A stretch of DNA of 64,000 nt, from the NCBI RefSeq assembly GCF_014202995.1, contig NZ_JACHIA010000012.1:41447-105446 (forward strand), read 5' to 3'. This DNA comes from Longimicrobium terrae (lineage in GTDB: Bacteria > Gemmatimonadota > Gemmatimonadetes > Longimicrobiales > Longimicrobiaceae). Positions 17,760 through 26,629 of this stretch are shown here, one piece after another (the first letter of the stretch is position 1; each line of letters opens with the position of its first letter). The notes below the pieces were generated by a model that had not been told where the DNA came from, searched no databases, and saw only the letters and a program-made list of their open reading frames with translations. The position numbers and the translations under genes are program-made.

Positions 17760-20309
17760 TCAGAACGGGAGCCCCAGGCGCAGGTACAGTCGGCCCTGCT
17801 CGCCCTTGGCGTACACGGCGCTGGCGGCAAGGGTCTGGAATCGGAAGAAGAGGCCGCCGCCGACGGCGGTGTGAAGGTCGCCCTCGCTCTCCCCGTCGTA
17901 CCACACGCGGCCGGCATCGACGAACGCCAGCGCGCCCAGGTCACCCCGAACGCCCAGGTTGGCGCGGGTGAGCACCGTCCGCACCTCCGCCGAGCCGAAA
18001 GCGGAGCGGTCGCCGGCGTAGCGCGCCACCTCGTACCCGCGCACCGAGCGCGATCCGCCCAGCTGCGCCGCGTACTGCAGGGGATACGCGCCGCCCGCCG
18101 CCTCGCCGCCCGCCCGCAGCGCCAGCACGGGGCCGCGCCCGGCGGAAAGATACGCCGTCGCCAGCCCGCGCGTGCGGTAGAAGGCGCCCTCGTCGCCCTC
18201 GCCCAGAAAAGTGTCGTGCCCCAGCCCCGGGAATCCCGCGGCGTCCAGCGTCACCATCGCGCCGCGCCGGGGATAGGCGGCGTCATCGCGCCGGTCCCAG
18301 GTAAAGCCGCCGCGCGCGCCCAGCGCCAGGTACGGCTCCGTCCCCGTCACCCCGTCGGCCGCCGCGGGCGATCCGGATCGCACCTCGGGGTCCGTGTAGC
18401 GCGCCACACCGAACGCGTGCAGCGCGAACGAGCGGGAAAGCGGAACGGTGAAGCCCGGCTCCACCAGCACCTGCCGCTCGCGGATGATGGCGCGCTCGCG
18501 CTCCGAGGCCTCCGTGTCGTTGCCGTAGCCGTAGTGCAGCGTCGCTTCCAGCTCCGACGCGCGCAGAAAGAGGGACTGGATGCGCGCCCCGCCCGTCACC
18601 GTGCGCGCCCCGTACGCCTCCACCCCGAACCGGGTGTGCTCCGGTGCCCACATCACCCGCGCGTACGACTTGGTGGCGAACGGACGGCGGCGGAATCCAT
18701 GGCGCTCCGACGTGGGCCCCACGCCCAGAACCAGCCCCATGTACGGCCGGAAGTCCGCGTACGGCGCGGCGAAGGAGCTCGATCCACCCCAGTCGCGCGG
18801 CTCGCCGCCCCCCGGCTCCGCCAGCCGCGCGTGCACCGCCGGCGCCTCCGCGTCCGGCGTGTACGAACGCGTGTCGACCACGGTTTCCGCGCCGCGGACG
18901 AAGGCGTTCTCCCCGCGGTCGTCGTAGAACACCGTGCGCCCGCCCGTGCCGCGGTCCTCCAGCCGGTCGTCCCCGCCGCCGCCCAGGATGCGGACCAGAG
19001 GACCGCCGCGCCCGCGCACCTCGGCGTGGTCGGCGCCGCCGTGCATCCACACCCGCACCTCCCGCGTCTCCGCGCGCACGAAGCGGCGGCGGAAGTACGG
19101 CGTGCCCGTGGTGTCCCCGCCGGCAAAGATGCGCACCGTCGCCGCGTCGCCCGCGCGGTCCACCAGCACGCGGTCCGCCGCGTCCGTGGCGTGCACCTCC
19201 GCCTCCGGCGCCAGCAGGGCGTAGAAGCGCGCGGCGGCGTCCGGCAGCCGGTCGCGCCGGTCCTTGAGCCGCGATTGAAAGAAGGAGCAGCGCAGGGCGC
19301 AGTGCTCCGCGGGAATGCGGCGCACGGCTTCGGCGATGCGCGCATCCGTGAGCCCCGCCTGCACGTACGCCACGGCGGAGTCCCACGCGGCGCGGTCCAG
19401 CCCGCCCAGCAGCCGCCGGTCCAGGTCAATGCCCTGCAGCGCCAGCCCGCGCACGTGCGCCAGCCGGGGATCGAAGCGCACCGCCTTGGGCGCCATCGTC
19501 CGCGCCACGTCGATGGCCAGCCCGTCGTAGTCCACGAACACGTAGTCGCGGTCACGGGGGATGGGGCGCCACAGGTGCATTCCCGCCGTGTCGAAGCGCG
19601 CCCAGCGGTACTGGTCGCCGTGGCGGTCCCAGTCGCCCATCACCAGGTCCAGCAGGCGGATGCGCAGAAACTCGCGCGCCGCCAGCTGGTTGGCGGGATC
19701 GTCCTCCAGCTCGTCCAGAAAGTCTTCCGTGCCCTCGATCTCCGCCGAGCCGCCGAAGGGCGCGTCGGGCCGCTCCTCCACCGTCCCCACCATCCCGGCG
19801 AACTCCGCGCGGAACTCGCCCAGCCGCGCGTCGTCGGGCATCACGAAGATGCGCGGCGGGGCGTACAGGGCGCCGGTGGCCTCCATCAGCCCGCCCGCGG
19901 CGATCAGCCCCGTGGGGGACTGCGAACTCACCTGGTCCTGCAGCACGCTGCCCACGAAGGTGCCGCGCAGGCCGGGCGTGTTGGCGCTCGCCTGCCGCTT
20001 GTTGAGCGAGCGGAAGGCATACTCTTCTCCATCCGCGCCGCGAAAGCGCAGCGAAGCCGTCTGGTTTCCGCCGCCGCGCTCCGTGGGCGTAAGCCCGCCC
20101 GCAAAGGAGGACAGGTCCAGAACGGGCACGCGCGTGGGCGTGGTCCACAGGTCGCGGTAGCTGCGGCCGAACAACGTCTGCCACAGCCCGCCCGCCCGGT
20201 ACTCGGGCCCGGGAACCACGACGGTGTCACGCCCCTGCGCGCGCACCGGCCGCGGCGACGATGCCAGCGCGCCGAGCGCCAGAACGGCCGCACTCGCCAG
20301 TACGCGCAT
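17760..20309 (-). CDS. Outer-membrane barrel protein with kinase-like N-terminal region
   Basis: An 849-aa exported protein (signal peptide ~1-26, ending VRAQ). Residues ~60-350 hold a region with the segment MGDWDRHGDQYRW followed ~20 residues later by IPRDRDYVFVDYDG. This resembles the catalytic loop and metal-binding motif of HipA/CotH/FAM20-type atypical kinases. Residues ~480-849 form a beta-barrel of the Omp85/bacterial surface antigen type (GGSRSVRGYEVARYAGDRSA, ending RLYLRLGLPF). The ATG at 20309 shares a base with the upstream stop (TGATG), so translation is coupled to the metallophosphoesterase gene. Kinase activity is an inference from motif spacing; the barrel assignment is firmer. 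It could phosphorylate or anchor a surface component. Confidence 0.8.
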   Translation of the reverse strand: MRVLASAAVLALGALASSPRPVRAQGRDTVVVPGPEYRAGGLWQTLFGRSYRDLWTTPTRVPVLDLSSFAGGLTPTERGGGNQTASLRFRGADGEEYAFRSLNKRQASANTPGLRGTFVGSVLQDQVSSQSPTGLIAAGGLMEATGALYAPPRIFVMPDDARLGEFRAEFAGMVGTVEERPDAPFGGSAEIEGTEDFLDELEDDPANQLAAREFLRIRLLDLVMGDWDRHGDQYRWARFDTAGMHLWRPIPRDRDYVFVDYDGLAIDVARTMAPKAVRFDPRLAHVRGLALQGIDLDRRLLGGLDRAAWDSAVAYVQAGLTDARIAEAVRRIPAEHCALRCSFFQSRLKDRRDRLPDAAARFYALLAPEAEVHATDAADRVLVDRAGDAATVRIFAGGDTTGTPYFRRRFVRAETREVRVWMHGGADHAEVRGRGGPLVRILGGGGDDRLEDRGTGGRTVFYDDRGENAFVRGAETVVDTRSYTPDAEAPAVHARLAEPGGGEPRDWGGSSSFAAPYADFRPYMGLVLGVGPTSERHGFRRRPFATKSYARVMWAPEHTRFGVEAYGARTVTGGARIQSLFLRASELEATLHYGYGNDTEASERERAIIRERQVLVEPGFTVPLSRSFALHAFGVARYTDPEVRSGSPAAADGVTGTEPYLALGARGGFTWDRRDDAAYPRRGAMVTLDAAGFPGLGHDTFLGEGDEGAFYRTRGLATAYLSAGRGPVLALRAGGEAAGGAYPLQYAAQLGGSRSVRGYEVARYAGDRSAFGSAEVRTVLTRANLGVRGDLGALAFVDAGRVWYDGESEGDLHTAVGGGLFFRFQTLAASAVYAKGEQGRLYLRLGLPF

Positions 20310-21826
20310 CACCACGCCCCCGCCGGCGCCGGAGTCGTCGTCGCGGGCACGATCATGGGGGTGGGAGGCGGCGTGGTCCGTGGAGGCGCTGCCGGATCGG
20401 GCGGAATCACGATCATCATCGGTGCGGGCATCGCCGGAGGAGCTTCCGTACGCGGCGCGGCCGGCGTGGGAGCCGGTGCTGTCGCCGGAGTTGTCATCGA
20501 AGCGGGCACAGTCGTCGGCGCCGGCGCGGACGCCGGAGTTGTCGTCGGAGTTGTCGTCGGAGTCGTCGTCGGAACGGGCACCGTCGCGGGAGCGGGTGCC
20601 GTTGTCGGAGCCGTGGGAAGCGCGGGAACGGGCGGCGCAACCGCGGCCGCGGCCCTGGCCGCGGAATCCGCCTGCGCGCGCAGCAGCTTCACCCGCGGGT
20701 CATCCAGCCACATGCTGAAGTCCTCGTGCGCGCCGCCCTTGCTGTCCACCACCACCACGCTCAGCCGCGCGCGCCCGTCCGCCAGAAAGGTGATGCGCTG
20801 AAATCCGCTCGCCTGGCGGATGTAGCGGATGCCGGTGATGCGCCGCGTGGGCGTGGTGTGCCCGTAGATGCCGCCGCCGCTGACGATGTGGTAGCGCGCC
20901 GGCACCAGCGGCCGCCGCCCGAACACCTGCAGGCTGTGCTCGTGCCCCGCCGCGTACACCAGCGGCGAATCCACCGCAAAGGCGGCGGAAAGCTGCACCG
21001 TCATGTTGCGGTACTCGCGCCCCGTCACGTCCTGCCGCGCGAACAGCCCGGCCAGCCGCGCCCACGGATGCAGCGGAAACAGGTAGGTGGGCCAGTCAAA
21101 GTATCCGCCGTGCTGCCCGCCAGACACGAACGGGTGGTGCGCAACCACCACGGTGTGCAGCGGCCCCGCCGAGGCCAGGGCCGTGCGCACCGAATCGATG
21201 ATCCCCGCCTCGGTCACGGGCTCGCAGCCGCTGCCGCGCCCCGGGCGCTCGCCCGCGTGCAGCCACCACTGCGTATCCAGCGTTACCAGCCGCACCACGC
21301 CGGCCACGTCCACCACCACCGGGCCCGGGCAGCCGTTGCGCGGCTCCATCGTCACCAGCCCGTTGCCGTTCAGGTTGATGAACCGCTCCTGGCGCCGCAC
21401 GTGGGCCAGCCCCTCGGGAATGCCGTTGCCCCAGTCGTGGTTGCCGGGAACCAGGATGCCGCGGGTCCCCGTTTCCAGCAGCGGCGCCATCTGCGCGCGC
21501 AGAATGCGGAGCCCCTCCTTGCCCTCCGCCGTCGTGGTGTCTTCCAGCCCGACGGGGTAGATGTTGTCGCCCAGGTAGACGACGAAGCTGCGGTCCGGCG
21601 CCTTGGCGATCTCGTCACGCAGCGCGTTCAGCACCGGCTCGCCCGCCGGGTTGGGCAGCCCCGCGTCGCCGATGAGCACCAGGTTGAGCGCCACCGAATC
21701 CGCCCCGCCCAGCCCCGGAACCAGGCTGCCCAGCCCAAAGCTGCGCAGCCCGCACCCGGGCGCCACGGCCAGCAGCGCGGCCGCGCCCGCCAGGCGCAGC
21801 CCGCGCATCCATCGTTGCTTCTGCAT
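20309..21826 (-). CDS. Metallophosphoesterase lipoprotein with Pro/Thr-rich tail
   Basis: A 505-aa calcineurin-like phosphoesterase. The N-terminal hydrophobic segment ends in a lipobox-like VAPGC (Cys25). The metal-binding motifs appear in order: IGDAG (~52), GDNIYPVG (~86), GNHDWG (~128), AHHPF and GHEHSLQ. The last ~110 residues are Ala/Pro/Thr-rich with PTTTP repeats, probably a flexible periplasmic linker. The start at ATG 21826 is preferred because the upstream frame is low-complexity. It lies 56 bases after the DUF4956 gene and overlaps the next gene by one base. In Bacteroidetes-type genomes metallophosphoesterase domains are found next to BamA/TamA-like barrels; here they are separate adjacent genes. 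The natural phosphoester is unknown; polyphosphate or a phosphorylated surface product is possible. Confidence 0.9.
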   Translation of the reverse strand: MQKQRWMRGLRLAGAAALLAVAPGCGLRSFGLGSLVPGLGGADSVALNLVLIGDAGLPNPAGEPVLNALRDEIAKAPDRSFVVYLGDNIYPVGLEDTTTAEGKEGLRILRAQMAPLLETGTRGILVPGNHDWGNGIPEGLAHVRRQERFINLNGNGLVTMEPRNGCPGPVVVDVAGVVRLVTLDTQWWLHAGERPGRGSGCEPVTEAGIIDSVRTALASAGPLHTVVVAHHPFVSGGQHGGYFDWPTYLFPLHPWARLAGLFARQDVTGREYRNMTVQLSAAFAVDSPLVYAAGHEHSLQVFGRRPLVPARYHIVSGGGIYGHTTPTRRITGIRYIRQASGFQRITFLADGRARLSVVVVDSKGGAHEDFSMWLDDPRVKLLRAQADSAARAAAAVAPPVPALPTAPTTAPAPATVPVPTTTPTTTPTTTPASAPAPTTVPASMTTPATAPAPTPAAPRTEAPPAMPAPMMIVIPPDPAAPPRTTPPPTPMIVPATTTPAPAGAW

Positions 21827-21882
21827 CGTGTTCGTCACGTGTTTGATCCCGGGGGCGAAATCCGCGCGCCCGGGAGGGGGTC

Positions 21883-23070
21883 TCAGGGCTTTTTCCGTTT
21901 GCGGCTGCGGGCGCGGAAGGGAACGTACTCCGCCGCGGCCACCTGCTCGCTCCACCGCTCGTCCAGCGCGCCCACCAGCTCCGGCGCGGTGGAGGTGCGC
22001 TTGAGCCGCACGAGGTATTCCAGCGTGCGCAGCCCGTCCTCGCGGCGCACCACGTCCACCAGTTGCCACGCCTTGGCCGTATCCGCCAGCGCCTCCTGCA
22101 CCGTCAGGCGGGCCAGGTCCGGCTGATGGCTGTGCACCAGCAGAATTCCGTCCGTCTTGATGTCGGTGGCCTGGTCCAGCATGCGCCTGCGCACCTCGCG
22201 CTGCGCGGCCGGCTCCTGCGCCATCAGCAGCCGCTGGGCGCCCACGGAAAGAATGCCCGTGCGCGCGTACCGGCCGCTGTAGATGCTGCCCACGTTGAAC
22301 TTCCAGACGATGAGCACCACGATGTTGAACGCGAACGATATGACCACCGCCACGTCCAGCGCCTGCACGCCGGCGGACAGGCCGATGACGATCACCAGAA
22401 AGATGTAGACGGCGTCGCGCGGATCCTTGAGCGTGTTCCGGAACCGCACCGCGCCCACGATCCCCGCCAGGGCGAAGGCGAGGGCGATGCTGTTCTTGAC
22501 GACCAGCGCGATTCCCGCCACCACGATGGGAAGGATGATGACGGAGGCCACCAGCGCCGGATCAAAGCGGAAGCGCTTGGTGAGCATGTACACCCACGCC
22601 ACCGGCACCACCAGCGTCAGCGCGCCCACGATCACCAGCAGCGTGCTGATGGCGCGCTGCAGCGCCTCTTCCAGCGTGAGCTTGCTGCCGAAGTCGCCCA
22701 CCGGCCCCGCCGTGAGCGCGCCGTCCGGGTTCATGGGCAGCGCCACGGGAGACAGAAAGGCCCGCCGCACCGTGGGGACGTAGTAGACCGCCAGCGACAT
22801 CAGCGCCACGATCAGGATGTAGTAGGCAATGACGCGCAGAAACGGGTGCGAGCGCCCGTCGATGATGCGCTCCACCACGCGCCGGGCCAGCGGCCGGTGC
22901 TCGGGGCCCGCGGAGGGCGCCGGCGTGGAGGCCGCGCGCGACTCGCGGGCTTCGGTGTTCGCCTGCGCAGGCGTGTGCACGCGGGCCAGCAGCGTCTCGG
23001 ACTCTCCGTCACCCATCAGCGGCGGCACTCCGCCGCGCCGCCCCGCCCCGTCCCCCTGGTCTTCTCGCAT
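21883..23070 (-). CDS. DUF4956 integral membrane protein
   Basis: A 395-aa membrane protein. A ~60-residue hydrophilic N-terminus is followed by about six hydrophobic helices between residues ~80 and 250, including VIAYYILIVALMSLAVYYV and DAVYIFLVIVIGLSAGVQAL. The core GIVGAVRFRNTLKDPRDAVY is characteristic of DUF4956. The C-terminal ~120 residues are soluble. DUF4956 genes are known neighbours of VTC-type polyphosphate polymerase domains and CotH-like kinases in other phyla. Here the gene leads an operon with a CYTH-like/PPK1 fusion and a kinase-like barrel protein, which fits that association. It is the first gene of the operon; the ATG at 23070 was used, and a later Met (MGDGESE) is an alternative. 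Confidence 0.88.
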   Translation of the reverse strand: MREDQGDGAGRRGGVPPLMGDGESETLLARVHTPAQANTEARESRAASTPAPSAGPEHRPLARRVVERIIDGRSHPFLRVIAYYILIVALMSLAVYYVPTVRRAFLSPVALPMNPDGALTAGPVGDFGSKLTLEEALQRAISTLLVIVGALTLVVPVAWVYMLTKRFRFDPALVASVIILPIVVAGIALVVKNSIALAFALAGIVGAVRFRNTLKDPRDAVYIFLVIVIGLSAGVQALDVAVVISFAFNIVVLIVWKFNVGSIYSGRYARTGILSVGAQRLLMAQEPAAQREVRRRMLDQATDIKTDGILLVHSHQPDLARLTVQEALADTAKAWQLVDVVRREDGLRTLEYLVRLKRTSTAPELVGALDERWSEQVAAAEYVPFRARSRKRKKP

Positions 23071-23206
23071 CGCCCGTTGTGTCGCGGTACCGCGGCTGAA
23101 CTGAACGCACGCCGCATACGCCGCCGGTAGCAGGAACCACGCCGCCCGCTGCCCGGACGAAAAAACCCGTGCGCTCCGCCATCCACCGCCCCGGCCCCGG
23201 ACGCAG

Positions 23207-23237
23207 CGAGGGCCCGCGCGGTCGGCGCGGGCCCTCG
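23207..23237 (-). terminator. Hairpin terminator after the second AraC-like gene
   Basis: A perfect 13-bp stem, CGAGGGCCCGCGC (23207-23219) with its complement (23225-23237) around a 5-base loop, lies 26 bases past the regulator stop. It separates that gene from the DUF4956 operon transcribed in the same direction. Confidence 0.75.
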
Positions 23238-23263
23238 GCGTACGTAACGGGACGGAGCGTGGG

Positions 23264-24229
23264 TCAGACCGGGTTGGCCTTGCGGCGGCCCCGGCGGCGC
23301 GGACGCTCCGGCGAGCCGGCCAGCGTGGCGGCCAGCGTCATCTCGTCGTGCGGCGGATGGATGCGCGACAGCGGCAGATCCGAGCCGTCGTCGGCGCCCT
23401 TGGTTTCCTTGCGGGCGATGCGGCCGGCCTCGCGGGCGTCCTCGATCTCCACCAGGAACTTTTCCGACGCGGTGGCGAACGCGCCCTGCTTGCGAAGCTG
23501 GGTCAGCATCACGCCGGTGAACTCCTGCACCGCGCGGCGCAGCGAGCTGTCGGAGGCGTAGCCGCAGGTGTAGGCCACGCTCAGCACCGTCTGGCCCGGA
23601 TCGTCCAGCAGCTCGCAGGCAAGCAGCACGCGCATCCACGCCAGCACGCGGCGTGGCGGCGGCAGGTCCGCCTGCTCGGCCCACCGCAGCAGGGTGCGCT
23701 CGGAAAGCTTCAGCGACGAGGCCAGGTCGCGGCCGTGGCCGCCCTCGGCCACCACCTCGGCGGCGGCCATCAGCAGCGCGCGGGCGCGGCCGGACAGGTT
23801 GCTGGGCAGCGAGCGCTCCAGCAGGCTCTGCAGCGGGCGGCCCTGGGCGGAGCGGAGACGGCGGGAGATGGCCTCCACCGTGTCCTCTTCATCCAGCGCG
23901 ATGACTTCCTTGACGCCCCACTCGCCCAGCGTGCGCAGGTCGCGCACGCGGCCGCGGCGCACTTCCAGCGCGGCGATCACGGTGGCCGTGGGGAACTCCC
24001 ACAGAATGGAGCGGAGCTCCGGCGCCAGCTCCGTTTCGGTGCCGTAGGCGCGGGTGTACGGGTCCGCCACGACCAGCGCGGCGGGGGGCGACTCGTTCAG
24101 CGCCTTGCGAAGCGCGTCCCAGTCGTCCACGAACTGCAGCTTGAACCGCTGGTTGCCCACACGCCGGACGCGCTCCCTGAAGACGCCGTCGGAGTGCATG
24201 ACAATGAGCGGACGGGCAATCGGTTGCAT
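23264..24229 (-). CDS. AraC-like regulator with pseudo-receiver N-terminus (solo paralogue)
   Basis: A 321-aa protein closely related to the regulator at 31808-32641: both share LxVMHSxG near the start, RDLRTLGEWGV at mid-protein, and LSERT(V/L)LRW followed by ACGY/TCGY plus DSSLRRA in the C-terminal AraC-type double helix-turn-helix. The N-terminal ~120 residues are receiver-like. A basic C-terminal extension of ~50 residues (RPRRRGRRKANPV) is specific to this copy. Start at ATG 24229 (MQPIARPL). No lipopeptide or TPR gene accompanies it, so it is either a solo member or acts with a distant partner. A TTGCAAGTG motif lies ~100 bases upstream. It sits just upstream of the polyphosphate-type operon but is separated from it by a terminator. 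Confidence 0.87.
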   Translation of the reverse strand: MQPIARPLIVMHSDGVFRERVRRVGNQRFKLQFVDDWDALRKALNESPPAALVVADPYTRAYGTETELAPELRSILWEFPTATVIAALEVRRGRVRDLRTLGEWGVKEVIALDEEDTVEAISRRLRSAQGRPLQSLLERSLPSNLSGRARALLMAAAEVVAEGGHGRDLASSLKLSERTLLRWAEQADLPPPRRVLAWMRVLLACELLDDPGQTVLSVAYTCGYASDSSLRRAVQEFTGVMLTQLRKQGAFATASEKFLVEIEDAREAGRIARKETKGADDGSDLPLSRIHPPHDEMTLAATLAGSPERPRRRGRRKANPV

Positions 24230-24327
24230 GGAGCCGGATGGGTTCAGGTCACTCTCGATGGCCGTCTGGCGTATGCCGCCAGACGCAATCAACATAACCA
24301 CTTCACGCCGAGCTGTCCAGATATTTC

Positions 24328-24336
24328 TTGCAAGTG
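24328..24336. promoter_or_regulatory. TTGCAAGTG motif upstream of the solo AraC-like gene
   Basis: Identical to the 9-mer at 1065-1073. It is preceded by an AT-rich stretch (ATATTTC), about 100 bases before the regulator start. It is a candidate shared operator by recurrence next to paralogous regulators. Confidence 0.4.
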
Positions 24337-24560
24337 CAGGAATGGCGCGGAAACCCGCGTCCACTGAAGAGCGCACTTCGGCCACGTGCATGGCGGATTA
24401 TGTGAGTGACTGAGTGGCTCTTCCGTGTTTGTGGATGATGGAATCCGGAGTGCGAAGAGGTGCCCGCGGGCGGTCCGGCTGGATGACGATGTTCGGCGAG
24501 TCGCTGACGAGAGGCGTGCGGACGGGTGCGTGCAGGTCGGACGGTGCCCGCGCGGAGAGG

Positions 24561-25001
24561 CCCCCTCTCCCCTGGCCCTCTCCCCCGCTCCGCGGGAGAA
24601 AGGGAGACCCCACCCCGAGGGGCGGACCGCGGCATGGACGGCGTCCCCGATGCAGTTGAAGCCCGAACGTGGACGCGACAGCGGCCATCGTGTCGGGGGT
24701 TCCCGCGGTTTGAGCGGCGGATTCATTCGCTCAGGCAAGGTGCGGCGCGCGCCAAACCTGTTGCTCGTCACGCCGGCTGTGAGCCCTCACCCCGCGTGCT
24801 GCGCACGACGACCCTCTCCCACGAACGGATGTGGGAGAGGGAGCACACCCCAGCCCATCGCGTGACCCCGATGCGGTTGAAGCCACGAACGTGGACGCGA
24901 CAGCGGCCATGTGTTGGGGGTTCCCGCTGTTCGAGCGGCGGATTCATTCGCTCTCGCGGGGGAGGGTGGGCGAGTAGCACGAGCCCGGGTAGGGGCCGCC
25001 T
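24561..25001. repeat. Composite intergenic repeat, copy 2
   Basis: Module order is T (~24561-24605), Q (24651-24732), P (24784-24850), Q again (24871-24953) and a partial inverted S (24956-25001). Diagnostic segments are GCGGCGGATTCATTCGCT for Q and ACCCTCTCCCACGAACGG for P. The two Q copies here are near identical. The element fills most of the 1.17-kb divergent gap between the regulator and the aminotransferase; the remaining ~400 bases before the aminotransferase hold no gene I can support. Confidence 0.85.
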
Positions 25002-25399
25002 TGGCGCCCGCCGCCAATCACGCCCTGTCTGCGACCGGCTCCCGTCCCCTCCGGAACCGACCCGCCGCGGAACCGATCCTCATGCGCCACCGCGCCTGCT
25101 GAATCCACTCCACACTGCCCGCAACTGCCACATGGCGTCCGGAACGCCGCGGACGGCCCGCGGAGGCCCGCGTCCGGTCACTGGATCCGCCGTGCGTTCT
25201 GGCCCGGATTACCCGCCACGCGTACACTTAGAACCCTTTTCGGACAGATGCTTGCGCATTTCCATTCACGCCGGTTATCGTTGCTGAACAGAAACGCGGA
25301 CGGCGATCTGCTACAACTTCGTACACTTCCCCGCTCCTCGCCGCGCGCGTCCGCCTGGACCGTGCATCTGCCCGCGTGATCCACCAGCAGGATCGTTCC

Positions 25400-26629
25400 A
25401 TGATGACCATCGATCCCCCCGCCGCCCTCGCGGCCGAGCTCCCGCACACGATCGCGGGGCTGCCGCTGGCCGCGTGGACCCGCGCAATCCGCCCCTCCAC
25501 CATCCAGGAAATGCTGGGGCTGATGGGCCGGCCGGGGATCATCTCGTTTGCACTGGGCCTGCCCGCCCCGGAACTGTTTCCCGTGGACGAGTACGCCAAG
25601 GCCGCCGACCGCGTGCTGTTCAGCGACGTCGACGCGCTGCAGTACCGCCCCGCGCCCCTCGCCCTCAAGGAGCACGTCGCCCGGCTGATGGCGGATCGCG
25701 GCGTCACCGTGCGGCCGGAGCAGGTGTTTCTCACCACCGCCGCCCAGCAGGCGCTCAGCCTCCTCACGCGCATCCTGCTCCCGGAAGGCGGCAGCATCAT
25801 CTGCGACGAGCTGGTCTACATGGGCTTTCAGCAGGTGGTTGAGCCGTACGCCCCGCGCATGCTTACGGTGGGCAACAGCCTGGAGCACGGGATGGACGTG
25901 GACGCCGTGCAGGCACACCTGGAAGCCGGCGAGCGCCCCGCCTTTCTGTACTGCGTAACGGACGGCCACAACCCGCTGGGCTGCAGCGTGAGCCCGGCCA
26001 ACCGCCGCCGCCTGGTGGCGCTGGCGCGCGAGCACCGCATCCCCATCGTGGAAGACGACGCGTACGGGCTGCTGCACTTCGGCAACCCGGAACCGCCGCT
26101 GCGCGCGCTGGACGACGAGTGGGTGCTGTACGTGGGATCGTTCAGCAAGGTGATGGCGCCGGGGTTCCGCGTGGGGTGGATCATCGCGCCGGAGCCGCTG
26201 ATTCCCGTGCTGGGCTGCGCCAAGGACGGGGCAGACCTGGACAGCGGCACCTTCAGCCAGCGGCTCGTCTCCAAGTACCTGGATTCGGGGCACTTTCCCC
26301 GTCACCTCGCCACCATCCGCGCCTCGTACCAGCGCCGGCGCGACGTGATGATCGAGTCCATCCGCGAGCACTTTCCCGCGGGCACGCGGTGGAGCACGCC
26401 GCGCAACGGCGCGCTGGTGTGGGCGGAGCTTCCCGCCCGCTTCGACACCTCGGCCCTGCTGCGGCCCGCGCTGGAGGCGGGCGTGGCCTACGTTCCGGGG
26501 GCCGCGTTCGCCGTCCCGGGAAGCAGCGCGGGGCGCAACTGCATGCGGCTCAACTTCTCCTTTCCCTCGCAGGAAGACATCCGCGAAGGAATCGCCCGGC
26601 TGGGCAAAGTCGTTCGCGACGCGGACTGA
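25400..26629 (+). CDS. PLP-dependent aminotransferase, fold type I (LysN/MocR-domain-like)
   Basis: A 409-aa class I/II aminotransferase without the GntR helix-turn-helix of MocR proteins. The internal aldimine lysine is in GSFSKVMAPGFRVGW. TDGHNPLG resembles the substrate/cofactor Asn-Pro motif, EDDAYGLLHF holds the PLP-nitrogen Asp/Tyr pair, and MRLNFSF near the C-terminus supplies the carboxylate-binding Arg. Closest in style to 2-aminoadipate or aromatic/valine-pyruvate-type transaminases. The start at ATG 25400 has AGGA about 8 bases upstream; a GTG at 25376 is the alternative. It is separated by ~500 bases from the MbtH gene in the same direction, so its membership in that biosynthetic cassette is uncertain. 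Confidence 0.88.
   Translation: MMTIDPPAALAAELPHTIAGLPLAAWTRAIRPSTIQEMLGLMGRPGIISFALGLPAPELFPVDEYAKAADRVLFSDVDALQYRPAPLALKEHVARLMADRGVTVRPEQVFLTTAAQQALSLLTRILLPEGGSIICDELVYMGFQQVVEPYAPRMLTVGNSLEHGMDVDAVQAHLEAGERPAFLYCVTDGHNPLGCSVSPANRRRLVALAREHRIPIVEDDAYGLLHFGNPEPPLRALDDEWVLYVGSFSKVMAPGFRVGWIIAPEPLIPVLGCAKDGADLDSGTFSQRLVSKYLDSGHFPRHLATIRASYQRRRDVMIESIREHFPAGTRWSTPRNGALVWAELPARFDTSALLRPALEAGVAYVPGAAFAVPGSSAGRNCMRLNFSFPSQEDIREGIARLGKVVRDAD

Noticed and set aside
14254-17874. 1206-codon plus-strand open frame
   Set aside because: Antisense to the CYTH-like/PPK1 gene; composition typical of a GC-driven shadow.
24784-24850. Hairpin in module P as a transcription terminator
   Set aside because: It recurs in divergent gaps with no upstream gene end, so it belongs to the repeat rather than to gene termination.
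25248-25280. TTGCGC / TTATCG promoter for the aminotransferase
   Set aside because: Spacing is 17 but both hexamers match poorly.
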